A DNA stretch of 54,641 nucleotides from Ignavibacteriales bacterium (GCA_016182615.1 JACPGF010000162.1:1-54641), one strand, 5' to 3'. Positions 26,468 through 35,678 are shown, counted from the first letter of the stretch. Numbers and translations are program-made. The notes: a model not told the origin generated them from the letters alone.

Positions 26468-28234
26468 TTACTTCATCACAACGAATTTTTTTGTTTGTAC
26501 CATACTGCCGGTACTTAAACGGTAAAAATACACGCCGCTTGGTAAACTGCCCGCGTTAAACGAAATTTTATGAGTACCGGCTTGCTTCTCTTCATTAACA
26601 AGTTTTGTTACTTCTGTTCCAAGCAAATCATAAACGGATAAAGATACTTCGCCCTGCCGCGGCAATGTATAGGTAATAACGGTTGAGGCATTGAATGGGT
26701 TAGGATAATTTTGCTTCAACTCAGTGGTTTTAGGCAAATTGTTATTTGCCAATGTGCCTGCCGAGGTTAATGCAAACGTTACCTTAAATTTACCGCCGCT
26801 TCCGGCTTGGAGTGCAAGCTGCTTTGCCTGCGCGTCATACGCGGTAAAGGCTGTACCGTTAAGTGTTACTTCTTTAATTTCATATTTCGCTGATGCAATT
26901 TCAACAGGATTTAATTGAATGGTTCTATTAATACTTGCCGGGGCAAAATAATAATAGAGGGTTACCGGTTTTTTTGCCACAAAAAAGTTACCGTAAAGAT
27001 AAGTGTAGTAGCCAAGCTCAATGGAGTGATACCCTGCCTTATTTCCATTGCCCTTATTTTCGCCCCAAGTTTGTGCGCCCCGGCGGGTGCGGTTCTCGTA
27101 AACGTCACCATACACGTGGTCAACAAAATATTTCATAAAAAAGTCTAATGTCTCATCGGCAATTTTTAGGTACTGCTCATCTTGGGTTATCTCGTAGGTC
27201 ATTAGTCCCCCGGTTACTGCCTGCTCCATCTGCCACCATGCTTTTGCGGTATCCGGATTACCCCACATGAGCATTTGACCCGTTGTACGGGTATAATCTT
27301 TATACGGCCCGCCGTATTGTTTATCATATCCTTTCTGATACACGTTATCAACAAGTTTTTTAATAACCGGGATATAGGTTTCGCTTGGCATTAACTGATA
27401 AACCCGTCCAAGGCACCACGCTGTTTTTAACACATGCCCCATGATGGTCATTGTTTCGCTGTTGTTAACATTCCAGTTCGCATCGTAAACTTCTGCAAAC
27501 CCGATTTGCTGCTGCGGCATACTGCCAACCAGGCGGTTAATCATGTTGTCGGTAATTTGCAGCATCTTGTTTTTATAGATATCGCTGCCTGTCAGAAGGT
27601 ACATGGTTAACAGATGTGTTGTAATTGCATCAACAGTGGCATTAAAGCTTTTACCGTTTTTAGTTGACCAGTTAGATGAACAATAATCGTAATAGCCAAA
27701 ATATTGTGAGCGGTTATCCCACATCTTTGTTTCGTTATTATTGTATCCTTTTAATATCCAGTTAAGATGTGTTGTGTCCATGGTTGCCTCGTAGTAGGCA
27801 ACAGGTCCAAGCAAACCATAGTGCTGATGGAATGCATCTTTGTTGGTGTTGTTCGCGGTTGGATTACCATTTTTGTCAAGTTCCCAGTACCACCCGCCGT
27901 TTGTATTATCCCATGCATGCTGATACATGAATTGCAAACCGTTGCGCGCGTATTGCAAAAAAGTTTCATTGCCGGTTACCATAAACGCGCGTACCATGCC
28001 ATAAGCATCACGCGATTGTGTCTGCATGTTTTTTTGTGTGCCAGTGGCAGTACCGTATTTATCGATGTTGGTGTAAAAACCACCAAGCTGCGCGTCGTAT
28101 GCCTTCATCCAGAATTTGGCACAACTGTCCATGTATCCAATGGCGCGCTCAGGGTTTTTAAGATACGGCGAACGTAACTGATACTGTGCAAAGACAGAAG
28201 CGGTGAACAAAAGAACTAACAAAACGTATTTCAT
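26468..28234 (-). CDS. Secreted AGE-family epimerase/isomerase-like protein with T9SS tail
   Basis: A 588-residue protein with a signal peptide (MKYVLLVLLFTASVFAQ). Residues about 30-400 form an alpha/alpha-barrel like N-acylglucosamine 2-epimerases and cellobiose 2-epimerases. Characteristic parts include GGFYTNID, QTQSRDAYGMVRAF, KDAFHQHYGLL, then GHVLKTAWCLGR, KAWWQMEQAVTG and NKAGYHSIELGYY; the His residues of these segments match active-site positions of the family. A linker beta domain follows, then a T9SS tail (NYPNPFNAST, VYDLLGTEVTKLV, GVYFYRL, KKFVVMK). AGE enzymes are mostly cytoplasmic, so a secreted, surface-sorted one is unusual. Substrate is presumably an extracellular sugar or oligosaccharide. 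Confidence 0.88.
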   Translation of the reverse strand: MKYVLLVLLFTASVFAQYQLRSPYLKNPERAIGYMDSCAKFWMKAYDAQLGGFYTNIDKYGTATGTQKNMQTQSRDAYGMVRAFMVTGNETFLQYARNGLQFMYQHAWDNTNGGWYWELDKNGNPTANNTNKDAFHQHYGLLGPVAYYEATMDTTHLNWILKGYNNNETKMWDNRSQYFGYYDYCSSNWSTKNGKSFNATVDAITTHLLTMYLLTGSDIYKNKMLQITDNMINRLVGSMPQQQIGFAEVYDANWNVNNSETMTIMGHVLKTAWCLGRVYQLMPSETYIPVIKKLVDNVYQKGYDKQYGGPYKDYTRTTGQMLMWGNPDTAKAWWQMEQAVTGGLMTYEITQDEQYLKIADETLDFFMKYFVDHVYGDVYENRTRRGAQTWGENKGNGNKAGYHSIELGYYTYLYGNFFVAKKPVTLYYYFAPASINRTIQLNPVEIASAKYEIKEVTLNGTAFTAYDAQAKQLALQAGSGGKFKVTFALTSAGTLANNNLPKTTELKQNYPNPFNASTVITYTLPRQGEVSLSVYDLLGTEVTKLVNEEKQAGTHKISFNAGSLPSGVYFYRLSTGSMVQTKKFVVMK

Positions 28235-28437
28235 GCAAATAAGGGAATTAATTGAAAAATTAAAAACAACATACCCATTGGAGATGAATATGCAAAATTA
28301 TGGATTACGTATTTTTGCGGTAAAGGAGTGCTGCTACAGTTTAACTGTATGAAGAATACAATTGTACAAAGTTAGTTTTGCAGATTAACTGCTTGTAAAA
28401 TACTTTTTACAAATTCACCTGTAAACTACTCTCTCTC

Positions 28438-29232
28438 TTATTTTATAATTTTCATTTCCCGGAGAATTTCTTCCGTAATAATCTTTCTTGCCGTGGCAAA
28501 TTTTTGATTCCCGCCATCGTAATTTTCGACAAAATTAACAAAAAAGTACACCCTGTCCGAAATGGTTATATAACCCACCCACCAGCCATAGTCGACACCA
28601 TTAATTGTGCCCCAGCCTGTTTTGCCGCGGTATATCAGCGAGTCGCTCTGCTGATAGATAAAAATGTCTTTGACGATGGCAAAAGCCCGTTTGCTGAAAG
28701 GCAGCTCCTCATTATAAAAACGGATGAGAAAATCCATTTGCTCACGGGGGCTGATTCTGAGTTTACCATCGAGCCAAAACCGGTCTATACCGCCGCCGGT
28801 ATTCTCGTTGCCATAATGCGACCGTGTCAGAAACGACTGCATTTTTTTCTCGCCAACCTCACGCGCGTATTTTTGATATATCCAAACTGTTGAATTGGCA
28901 AATGCCTCTTTGAGGTTTTGGCTTTTATTCCACGGTTTTATGCTCCGTTTAACACTGTCCCACTGCACGATGTGTTTTTCATCCGGCAGAACGCCTGTTT
29001 CAAGAAAAATAAGGGAGTTAAGAATTTTAAATGACGAAGCGGGGATAAAGCCCGAATCCGCCTTGCTTTTATTGTAAACGTAAGTTTTGGCAGCCTGCAT
29101 GTCGAATAATAAAAAGCATCCCTCAACGCCGTTTGCCTTATAATATTTGGCGAATTCCGGTTTCTCAATCTGTTCCTGTGCCCGGGTAAATAAGGAGCAG
29201 AAAACAAGTAAAAAAATAGTACTTTTGAACAT
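28438..29232 (-). CDS. bla: Class D (OXA-type) beta-lactamase
   Basis: A 264-residue secreted serine hydrolase that opens beta-lactam rings. Signal peptide MFKSTIFLLVFCSLFTRAQ. All class D motifs are present: S-x-x-K in PASSFKIL (about residue 66), S-x-V in NSTVWIY, Y-G-N in SHYGNENTGGGIDRFW, and K-T-G in RGKTGWGTI. W-L-D-G follows the YGN motif as in OXA enzymes. It starts 8 bp after the TrpF-like gene and is co-transcribed with it. It is chromosomal in context, with no integron or insertion sequence nearby, so it is probably intrinsic. The substrate range cannot be read from the sequence. Confidence 0.94.
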   Translation of the reverse strand: MFKSTIFLLVFCSLFTRAQEQIEKPEFAKYYKANGVEGCFLLFDMQAAKTYVYNKSKADSGFIPASSFKILNSLIFLETGVLPDEKHIVQWDSVKRSIKPWNKSQNLKEAFANSTVWIYQKYAREVGEKKMQSFLTRSHYGNENTGGGIDRFWLDGKLRISPREQMDFLIRFYNEELPFSKRAFAIVKDIFIYQQSDSLIYRGKTGWGTINGVDYGWWVGYITISDRVYFFVNFVENYDGGNQKFATARKIITEEILREMKIIK

Positions 29233-29240
29233 GTCTGCCC

Positions 29241-29918
29241 CTACCGCGGTAATTCGGAAAATGCGAGATTGGCTTCCTGCACAAATTTGTAAAGCCGTTC
29301 CGGTGATTTTCTGCCGTCCGGGCCTTCTACCCCGGTATGTACGTCCACCCCGGCAGGTGCGGTTTCAAGTATGGCACGCCGGACGTTTCCGGGATTGATA
29401 CCGCCCGCGAGCATGATGGGCCGTGGTGAAATTTCGATCAGTTTTCTGCTTATTGCCCAGTCGTGTGTTTTGCCGGTGGCACCCGAGGCTCCGGTAGCTG
29501 GGTCGTAGGTGTCGGTAATATAGGCATCAATCCACGGTGAAAGTTCATCGATGATATGCTCCAGATTACCGTAGTTATCGCCATGTACAACCAGGCTTTT
29601 TATTACTTCTAGTTCAGGTCTAATTGATTTTAGTGCGCGGAGTTCATCTTTGTTAATACTACCATGCAATTGCACAACCGCAACATGCAGTTTATCGCAA
29701 AAAGCAATAATCTCTTCTGCCTTGTGCAGGTACGTTATCAAAACGGCTTTGTGCGGCAGCCGGATACCCTTTATTACTTCTACAGCTTCATCTTCGGTAA
29801 GGTCTTCTTTGTTTACGGGCAGCCGCAGGGGAAATCCGAGATAATGCACCCCGGCCTGCATCATCAGTGCAGCTTCAGCCGCGTCCATTACGCCTGCTAT
29901 TTGTATCAGGTCTTTCAT
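29241..29918 (-). CDS. TrpF-like (phosphoribosylanthranilate isomerase fold) protein lacking the usual catalytic Cys
   Basis: A 225-residue TIM-barrel protein. The start MKDLIQIAGV at 29918 aligns with the usual TrpF start; a longer frame from 29978 adds 20 unlikely residues. TrpF marks include VVQLHGSINKDEL, DAYITDTYD followed by GATGKTHDW (general-acid Asp kept), MLAGGINPGNVR and GVDVHTGVEGPDGRKS. The first strand, normally K-I-C-G with the general-base Cys, reads Q-I-A-G. Classical isomerase activity is therefore in doubt, and the neighbours are not trp genes. It may be a paralogue with another phosphosugar substrate. Confidence 0.8.
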   Translation of the reverse strand: MKDLIQIAGVMDAAEAALMMQAGVHYLGFPLRLPVNKEDLTEDEAVEVIKGIRLPHKAVLITYLHKAEEIIAFCDKLHVAVVQLHGSINKDELRALKSIRPELEVIKSLVVHGDNYGNLEHIIDELSPWIDAYITDTYDPATGASGATGKTHDWAISRKLIEISPRPIMLAGGINPGNVRRAILETAPAGVDVHTGVEGPDGRKSPERLYKFVQEANLAFSELPR

Positions 29919-30104
29919 AAAATCAATCCAAAATCTATTTTTAATAAAGCCCAATTTAATAGAATTTTTGACAAACACTCATTAAAAATAATTGATAGTT
30001 AAAGGGAATGGATAAAAGTAGTTAACGGTATAAAATAGTGGCTGAAACAGGAATTGGCAGTTAAACAAGTGCGTTTTTTCGCCTTACCAGGGTTGGGTTA
30101 TCTT

Positions 30105-30203
30105 GTTGTAACAGCAGTAAAGGTGGTATTGCAACTTCGATGCGTGTAATATCAATAACCACTTGTTGCCTGTTGTAACAGCAGTAAAGGTGGTATTGCA
30201 ACT
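30105..30203. repeat. Two-repeat CRISPR-like mini array
   Basis: An identical 32-bp unit occurs twice, at 30105-30136 and 30172-30203, separated by a unique 35-bp stretch (67-bp period). The unit starts GTTGTAACAGCAG and ends GTATTGCAACT; its ends GTTG and CAAC are inverted, as in many CRISPR repeats. The size and spacing fit one repeat-spacer-repeat. It differs from the array at the left edge, and no cas gene is adjacent. A simple duplication of a binding site is the alternative. The rest of the 585-bp gap (29979-30563) holds no gene. Confidence 0.5.
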
Positions 30204-30563
30204 CCGTTTGCGGGTACACCCCTACTTGGTTTGTGGAAAATTTATTAAGGCAAAATCATTCCATTTTATATACAGTTAAAGTTTTTGCCGTGATTTGGAA
30301 GTATAAATACCCACCGGTTTGGAGCCGGTACCCATACTACATGAAAAGATTTTACAATAACTTAATTTGACGTTAAGAATACAAAACAATATATTTATTG
30401 TCTGTTCTTAGGTCTTTTTTTGACATACCGCTCAAATTAAACCACAACAACCGAAATTTACAGTAATCTTACATTTTGTGAGGCTCATTGAAAAATCTAT
30501 CGTTTAGGTATCAGTCAATTAGTTCAAGGGAAAATAGTACATTCAAGCGGAACAGGAAGTAAA

Positions 30564-32024
30564 ATGGGAACCATTGTTGTTACGCTCAGTCTCGCGGCAA
30601 TTGTATTTCTTTATTTTTATAACAATCCGCTGAAACATGGAAACTGGTTCATGATGCGCAGGTTCATCAACTGGTTCCCGCTCGGAATGACCTATGCATT
30701 CCTGTACATGGGCAGGTATAACCTTAATGTATCAAAAAATGCCCTCGGAAATTTAATGACGAAGGAAGACTTCGGATTAATTTTTGCCGCTGGAACTGTC
30801 ACCTACGCTCTTTCTTTCCTGATAAATGGCCCGCTTGTCGATAAAATTGGCGGCAAAAAGGGTATTCTCATCTCCGCGATTGGCTCCTCTGTTGCTAATA
30901 TTTTACTTGGTATATTAACGTATTTGATATTGACCGGAAAACTGCACATGAATATTGTGGTTGCCTTTTCCTTTTTATATTCAATCAACATGTATTTCCA
31001 AAGTTACGGCGCAGTTTCCATTATTAAGGTAAAAGCATACTGGTTCCACGTAAGGGAGCGCGGCGTGTTTGGTGCCATTTTCGGAACGCTCATCTCCTTT
31101 GGTGTCTATTTTGCCTTCGATTGGGGGCAGGCTATTGTAAACATGGTTAAGGTAAACGGTACTGCCGCCGAGACATGGATCAGCAGCGCCGTTAAAAGTA
31201 TTTTTGCCGTAGAAACCAATACGGTTGATGCGGTTTGGGCCGTATTTTTTATACCCGGTGTTATTTTGATGGTTTGGGCTTTATTGGACTGGCTGCTGAT
31301 AAAAGATACTCCCGAAGAAGCCAATTTTCCTCACTTCGACACACACGATGCATCCTCTGGTAAAATGGACGAAGAATTTTCCGCGATGCAGTTGTTGAAA
31401 AGAGTTTTCAGCAGTCCGTTAATGATAACAATAGCGTTTATTGAACTTACCTCCGGCGTATTGCGGAATGGCATTATGCAATGGTATTTTATCTTTGCAA
31501 AAGAAGTAAAACAACCGGGTGCCGAGTTCTTTCTGGAGAACTGGGGATTGTTATTGTGTATATTCGGCATTATCGGTGGATTTTTGGGCGGTTTAATTTC
31601 GGACAAGTATTTCCGTTCAAGACGTGCTCCCCCGGTGGTTTTTTTATCGGCCTTTATGTTTATCATGGCATTGTTAATGGCGATATTCCTCACATCTTCG
31701 CCGGTAATCGTGGGCTCGGCTGCCGTTTTAATATCAATGGCAGTTATTGGTGTACACTCGCTCATGTCCGGAACAGCAGCGGCAGATTTCGGCGGAAGAA
31801 AAGCAACGGCAACTTCATCGGGAATAGTTGATGGCTTTGTTTATCTCGGCACAGGCATTCAATCTTTCAGTCTTGGTTATTTAACAAGCTGGAATTGGCA
31901 TTGGTGGCCAATCTTTTTAATGCCGTTTGCATTAATAGGCATGTATCTGGCCATAAGAATTTGGAAAGAGCTGCCCGAGGCCACAAAACGCTATATTGCT
32001 GAAGTCGAAAACCGGAAAGTATAG
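30564..32024 (+). CDS. OPA-type MFS transporter (sugar-/glycerol-phosphate antiporter family)
   Basis: A 486-residue membrane protein with about 12 hydrophobic segments. MGRYNLNVSKNALGNLMTKE after the first helix, GKKGILISAIGSS in the loop 2-3 position, and FGALIGT-like helix VFGAIFGTLISFGVYF follow the organophosphate:phosphate antiporter pattern (GlpT, UhpT). A cytoplasmic loop (about residues 240-275) precedes the second half, which ends with a DFGGRKATATSSGIVDG motif typical of this family. The substrate is probably a phosphorylated small molecule such as glycerol 3-phosphate, not determinable here. Ribosome site AGGA lies 8 bases before the ATG. Confidence 0.9.
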   Translation: MGTIVVTLSLAAIVFLYFYNNPLKHGNWFMMRRFINWFPLGMTYAFLYMGRYNLNVSKNALGNLMTKEDFGLIFAAGTVTYALSFLINGPLVDKIGGKKGILISAIGSSVANILLGILTYLILTGKLHMNIVVAFSFLYSINMYFQSYGAVSIIKVKAYWFHVRERGVFGAIFGTLISFGVYFAFDWGQAIVNMVKVNGTAAETWISSAVKSIFAVETNTVDAVWAVFFIPGVILMVWALLDWLLIKDTPEEANFPHFDTHDASSGKMDEEFSAMQLLKRVFSSPLMITIAFIELTSGVLRNGIMQWYFIFAKEVKQPGAEFFLENWGLLLCIFGIIGGFLGGLISDKYFRSRRAPPVVFLSAFMFIMALLMAIFLTSSPVIVGSAAVLISMAVIGVHSLMSGTAAADFGGRKATATSSGIVDGFVYLGTGIQSFSLGYLTSWNWHWWPIFLMPFALIGMYLAIRIWKELPEATKRYIAEVENRKV

Positions 32025-32043
32025 ATAAAAACATTTTTAGTGT

Positions 32044-32075
32044 AAAAAGACCCGTGTAAAGCGGGTCTTTTTTTT
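32044..32075. terminator. Terminator between convergent transporter and methyltransferase genes
   Basis: AAAAA, GACCCG (32049-32054), loop TGTAAAG, CGGGTC (32062-32067), TTTTTTTT. A-tract and T-tract on opposite sides make it usable from both directions. Confidence 0.88.
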
Positions 32076-32117
32076 GCTGTATGCGGTGAGCAAAAAGGAG
32101 TGCCTCCCAAGTGAATA

Positions 32118-32762
32118 TTATTTTTTTATTGCCAGTCCCAACCCATCTCCAACAGGAAGCAGGATTGCATGGAGCCGCGGATGATTAAAAAACAGTTCAT
32201 TAAATTCACGCACGAACCGCGTCGAGGATAGCCAGGAAGGCTGAATTTCTTCATCCGGTTTTACCGTGTTGCCGTGCCATAAAAGATTATCAACAAGCAT
32301 AATGCCGCCAGGCTGCAGCAAGGTAACTAGGGGCTCAAGCAGCGGGCAATAATCTTTTTTATCCGCGTCAAGAAATATCAATCCGAAACTTTCAGGTAAA
32401 AACCGTGGCAGCGTTTCAGCAGCCTCTCCAAAAACAACAGATATCTTATCTGCAACAGAAGAGCGGGCTATGTATTTTTGCGCGGAGATATAAGACTCGC
32501 TGCTTTTTTCAAGCGTTATCAAATTGGCTCCGCCGTGTAAAACTGTTGCAATACGTATTGATGAATATCCTATTGCGGTGCCAACTTCAAGGGCATTGCA
32601 GTCTGCCTTCAATAATGCTGCCCATTCAAGAACGGCAGCAGCATGCTTATCAAGTATCGGGATGCGTTGTTCGGCGGCAAACTGTTCCATCTCGTGCAGG
32701 AGCGGGTTTTCGCGCAGCGTTAACCGTTCAATGTATGCCAAAGTTCTTTCTGTTTCTTCCAT
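32118..32762 (-). CDS. SAM-dependent O-methyltransferase (family 3, CCoAOMT-like)
   Basis: A 214-residue cytoplasmic methyltransferase. The Rossmann SAM motif is ALEVGTAIGYSSIRIA (about residues 57-72), with ITLEKS as the acidic second strand, FIFLDADKKDYCPLLEPL-like FGLIFLDADKK for metal binding and GGIMLVDNLLWHG for the D-N pair. These are the marks of the caffeoyl-CoA/catechol type family. In bacteria the substrates are diverse. It lies 11 bp after the upstream kinase gene, so they are probably co-transcribed. Confidence 0.92.
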   Translation of the reverse strand: MEETERTLAYIERLTLRENPLLHEMEQFAAEQRIPILDKHAAAVLEWAALLKADCNALEVGTAIGYSSIRIATVLHGGANLITLEKSSESYISAQKYIARSSVADKISVVFGEAAETLPRFLPESFGLIFLDADKKDYCPLLEPLVTLLQPGGIMLVDNLLWHGNTVKPDEEIQPSWLSSTRFVREFNELFFNHPRLHAILLPVGDGLGLAIKK

Positions 32763-32773
32763 GTTGTTCTGTT

Positions 32774-34366
32774 TTACTGAAGTGAGAGATAGATGGTAAA
32801 AGTGCTGCCATTACCGGGCTTGCTTTCCAAGCCGATATAACCGCCATGCGCCTCGGCAATATGTTTTACAATACTTAAACCAAGGCCAGTGCCTTTTACA
32901 TTATGCGTGCCGCCTTCGGATACCCTGAAAAATTTTTCAAATATCCGGTCTTTGTCTGCCGGAGAAATTCCAATGCCGCTGTCTGTAACAGCTATAAATG
33001 CGTTCCCGCCCCGTACTCCGGTTTTTACAGAAATTTCTTTAGTATCCCGGCTGTATTTCATTCCATTATCCAGCAGATTAATAACCGCCTCGGTAACCGC
33101 TTCCTTGTCCATTGTTACCATGATATCCTCGCGCAACAATTGTATTGAAGCATTAAAATCTTTTTGCTGAAAATGGAACTGATAAGAGTTGAAAACAGAC
33201 CCGGCAACATCGTTAAGCGAATGTTTTTCGAAATTATATTTCCGCACACCAGCTTCTATTTGTGAAAAGTTCAGAATCTTATTAACAATCCGGCTAAGCC
33301 TTTTGGTTTCCTGGCTGATAATGCCGTAATACTCCTTTTTCTTTTCTTCGGTTTTTACCCTGCCGCTTTCAAGAGTTTCTGCAAACATGCCTATAAGTGA
33401 CAGCGGGGTGCGGAGCTCGTGAGAAACATTCGAGACAAACTCAGATTTTATTAAAGCAAGAGCCATTTCCTTTTGGATACTCCTATACACGAAATATACC
33501 GCGGCAATAATAAGCAGGTTGAGCATCAGGATAAGAATCACAAGGTAGGTTTGCCGTTCTTGATTAATCGCCTCCAAGTTTACACCATCCAGCCGTATAC
33601 CGATTTTCATATCGGGCAGAATCCAAAAACCTGTGGTTTTATTAAAATTGCTTTCACCCATTGCTTTGGTTGAAAAAAGAACTTTTCCGCTTAATGAATC
33701 AATAACTCCGATGCTAAACCGCTCGCCGCCGATGCTTCTGAACCGGGGTAGTATTACTTCTTTAATATAGTTATCACGTTCAACCAGCATACCGCATAAC
33801 TTGTTCGTGCTTTCGCTGACAAAAGCGAACAGGATATAACGCCCGTTCAGTACAGGTATGCTCTCAGTCCTGAAATATTTTTGCCTGCTAAAAGTAAAAA
33901 GCCGCAGCATGCCATAGGAAGATTCTCTGATTTCAATTTGTGTTTCAGCAGTTAGCGCTCCAATACTTTCCAGCGGGGCGTTAGTTGAATCTTTCGCACG
34001 GCGGCGGAGATTTTTTTCCGTATTGTACAGCCATGAAAAACCGGAAAGGGTGCTGTCTGAATAAACCAGTCCTAATAGTGAATTTTTTGCGGCAAAAAAA
34101 GAATTGTTTTTTGTTGTGCCGCCCTGTTGCCCGGCTAGCTGTTCGGTCTCTTTCTTCCAGGCTGTAACCGCATCACTCGCGAACTGGTTTGCTGAAAACA
34201 ATATTGCATCAAGCTGCCGGATATAGGCATCCTGCATCATTCGTTCAGTTTCGTTCGTAGCTGTAAGCTCATACACCGAAAATAATAGGACCGGAGTGAT
34301 AACAGCAAACAACAATATGGCTATTACACGGGCTGCCGGAGTAACTTTATTAAACAATTTTTTCAC
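32774..34366 (-). CDS. Membrane sensor histidine kinase (HisKA/HATPase)
   Basis: About 530 residues from a GTG at 34366 (VKKLFNKVTPAARV). An ATG at 34465 would overlap the upstream gene by 62 bp and add a non-conserved tail, so the GTG is preferred. Two membrane helices (ARVIAILLFAVITPVLLFSV and YLVILILMLNLLIIAAVYFV) enclose an extracytoplasmic sensor domain of about 270 residues. HisKA has the His in EFVSNVSHELRTPLSL; HATPase has NLLDNGMKY, DSGIGISPADKDRIFEKFF and GTGLGLSIV. No response regulator gene lies next to it, so it is an orphan kinase. It is linked to the methyltransferase gene 11 bp downstream. Confidence 0.9.
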   Translation of the reverse strand: MKKLFNKVTPAARVIAILLFAVITPVLLFSVYELTATNETERMMQDAYIRQLDAILFSANQFASDAVTAWKKETEQLAGQQGGTTKNNSFFAAKNSLLGLVYSDSTLSGFSWLYNTEKNLRRRAKDSTNAPLESIGALTAETQIEIRESSYGMLRLFTFSRQKYFRTESIPVLNGRYILFAFVSESTNKLCGMLVERDNYIKEVILPRFRSIGGERFSIGVIDSLSGKVLFSTKAMGESNFNKTTGFWILPDMKIGIRLDGVNLEAINQERQTYLVILILMLNLLIIAAVYFVYRSIQKEMALALIKSEFVSNVSHELRTPLSLIGMFAETLESGRVKTEEKKKEYYGIISQETKRLSRIVNKILNFSQIEAGVRKYNFEKHSLNDVAGSVFNSYQFHFQQKDFNASIQLLREDIMVTMDKEAVTEAVINLLDNGMKYSRDTKEISVKTGVRGGNAFIAVTDSGIGISPADKDRIFEKFFRVSEGGTHNVKGTGLGLSIVKHIAEAHGGYIGLESKPGNGSTFTIYLSLQ

Positions 34367-34403
34367 AAAAACTGATTCTTTCGGGGCTGGGTCTGCATGC
34401 AAA

Positions 34404-34988
34404 TCAGGTGAGTTTTTTCCAGACCGGGTGAACCGGGCCGTCAGCAAAATGGGTATGAAAATCATCTGACATTTTTTCTTGCGTGTAGTATCGGTCGGTA
34501 AGTTTTTTTATCTCGTCAAGATTTTCCTGTGGCCGGACAACTTCAAAAATTATCGATGTAAAATATTTATGCAGATGTTTAGCCTGCTCGATATGTTTTG
34601 CCGGCTCTCCGGCATTGTACAGGTTGTACGAGGCTACCAGTAAATCGAGTGCAAGATTCCTGTACCCGCGGAAGGCTATGGAGTTTTCAGCACCATAGCC
34701 GTCGTTTTTGTCAATGTTAGGAAAGTAAAACCTTCCTATTTCAATTTGTGCAGACAAGGCGGAAAGCTGGCGGTTAAAATCAGTTTTACCTTTCACCGCG
34801 TTGTGCTTTAGCTTCAGCAGTATTTTTATAGTCTTAGCATACCATTTAAGTATCTGATTATTATAATCATTAATAAAGGTGATTTTATTCATGTGCCGTT
34901 CACGTAAATACAGATAAATAAGCACACTCGAGGTAAGTAAAGAGATACCCGCTATAATATTGGCTATGTCACTCTGGGATAATTGCAT
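34404..34988 (-). CDS. Membrane-anchored protein of unknown function
   Basis: A 194-residue protein with one N-terminal membrane helix (IIAGISLLTSSVLIYLYL, residues about 11-28) and a helical cytoplasmic domain. The segment DFNRQLSALSAQIEIGRFYF followed by RNLALDLLVASYNLYN resembles uncharacterised bacterial membrane proteins with long helices after a single anchor. No motif allows a function to be named. It is 37 bp upstream of the orphan kinase and may be its partner. Confidence 0.7.
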   Translation of the reverse strand: MQLSQSDIANIIAGISLLTSSVLIYLYLRERHMNKITFINDYNNQILKWYAKTIKILLKLKHNAVKGKTDFNRQLSALSAQIEIGRFYFPNIDKNDGYGAENSIAFRGYRNLALDLLVASYNLYNAGEPAKHIEQAKHLHKYFTSIIFEVVRPQENLDEIKKLTDRYYTQEKMSDDFHTHFADGPVHPVWKKLT

Positions 34989-35185
34989 AACATTCTTAAT
35001 AATTTTTAAACACGATAATAATATAATAATTTAGACGTTCGGTATAAATTTACGGCAACTTGGGGTTATCAAAAATAGCAATTGTAAAAATTTATATAGA
35101 GTTAAAATAGAACTTTCTCATATTGGCTCAAATGAAAACTCCACGGCAAAATTACCCGTTGAACAATAAGAGCCAAAGGATTCTT

Positions 35186-35480
35186 GTAACTACTCAGCTT
35201 ATGTAAAACAAAGTCGGGTTTAGGCGCTTAACAAAAATTGCCAGCTTAAGAATGCAGAGAAATTATTATCCCCTAACCTCAGACTTTAGTCTGAGGTTTA
35301 AATAACCAACAAACACCAGGCTTTAGCCATTAAATTTAGCTTTATAATCTCAAATCAATATCCAGTGGCTTGGCATCCACCCCTTTGGGGAAAGCCTGTG
35401 GTGTGATGGGTTGGGATTCCTCAGACTAAAGTCTGAGGTTAGGAGATGGAAATTATTATTGATATGAGTTGAGTATTTAT
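35186..35480. repeat. Family A element, copy 1 (MITE/REPIN-like, 295 bp)
   Basis: The ends are inverted: GTAACTACTCAGCT (35186-35199) and AGTTGAGTATTTAT (35467-35480). Inside are two 20-bp palindromes, CCTCAGACTTTAGTCTGAGG at 35277-35296 and CCTCAGACTAAAGTCTGAGG at 35419-35438, in mirror position. The element at 49830-50125 is an inverted copy over its full length with scattered differences. No coding frame. The flanks 34989-35185 and 35481-35678 show nothing else clear. Confidence 0.85.
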
Positions 35481-35678
35481 GGATTTTTTAGTTTAAGGCA
35501 GAAATAGAAAAATTGAAAAAGATAAAAAATTACCAGCGCTTTTGGATAATAGACCCCCAATCTTGCTTTTCAATTATTTCCCATACCGGAACATCCTGCT
35601 GAATATTTGTAAAAATTGCGTTTGAACGGGTAATATTATATTTTGTTAAAACCCAATTTTAATTAAAGGAAATAAAAC

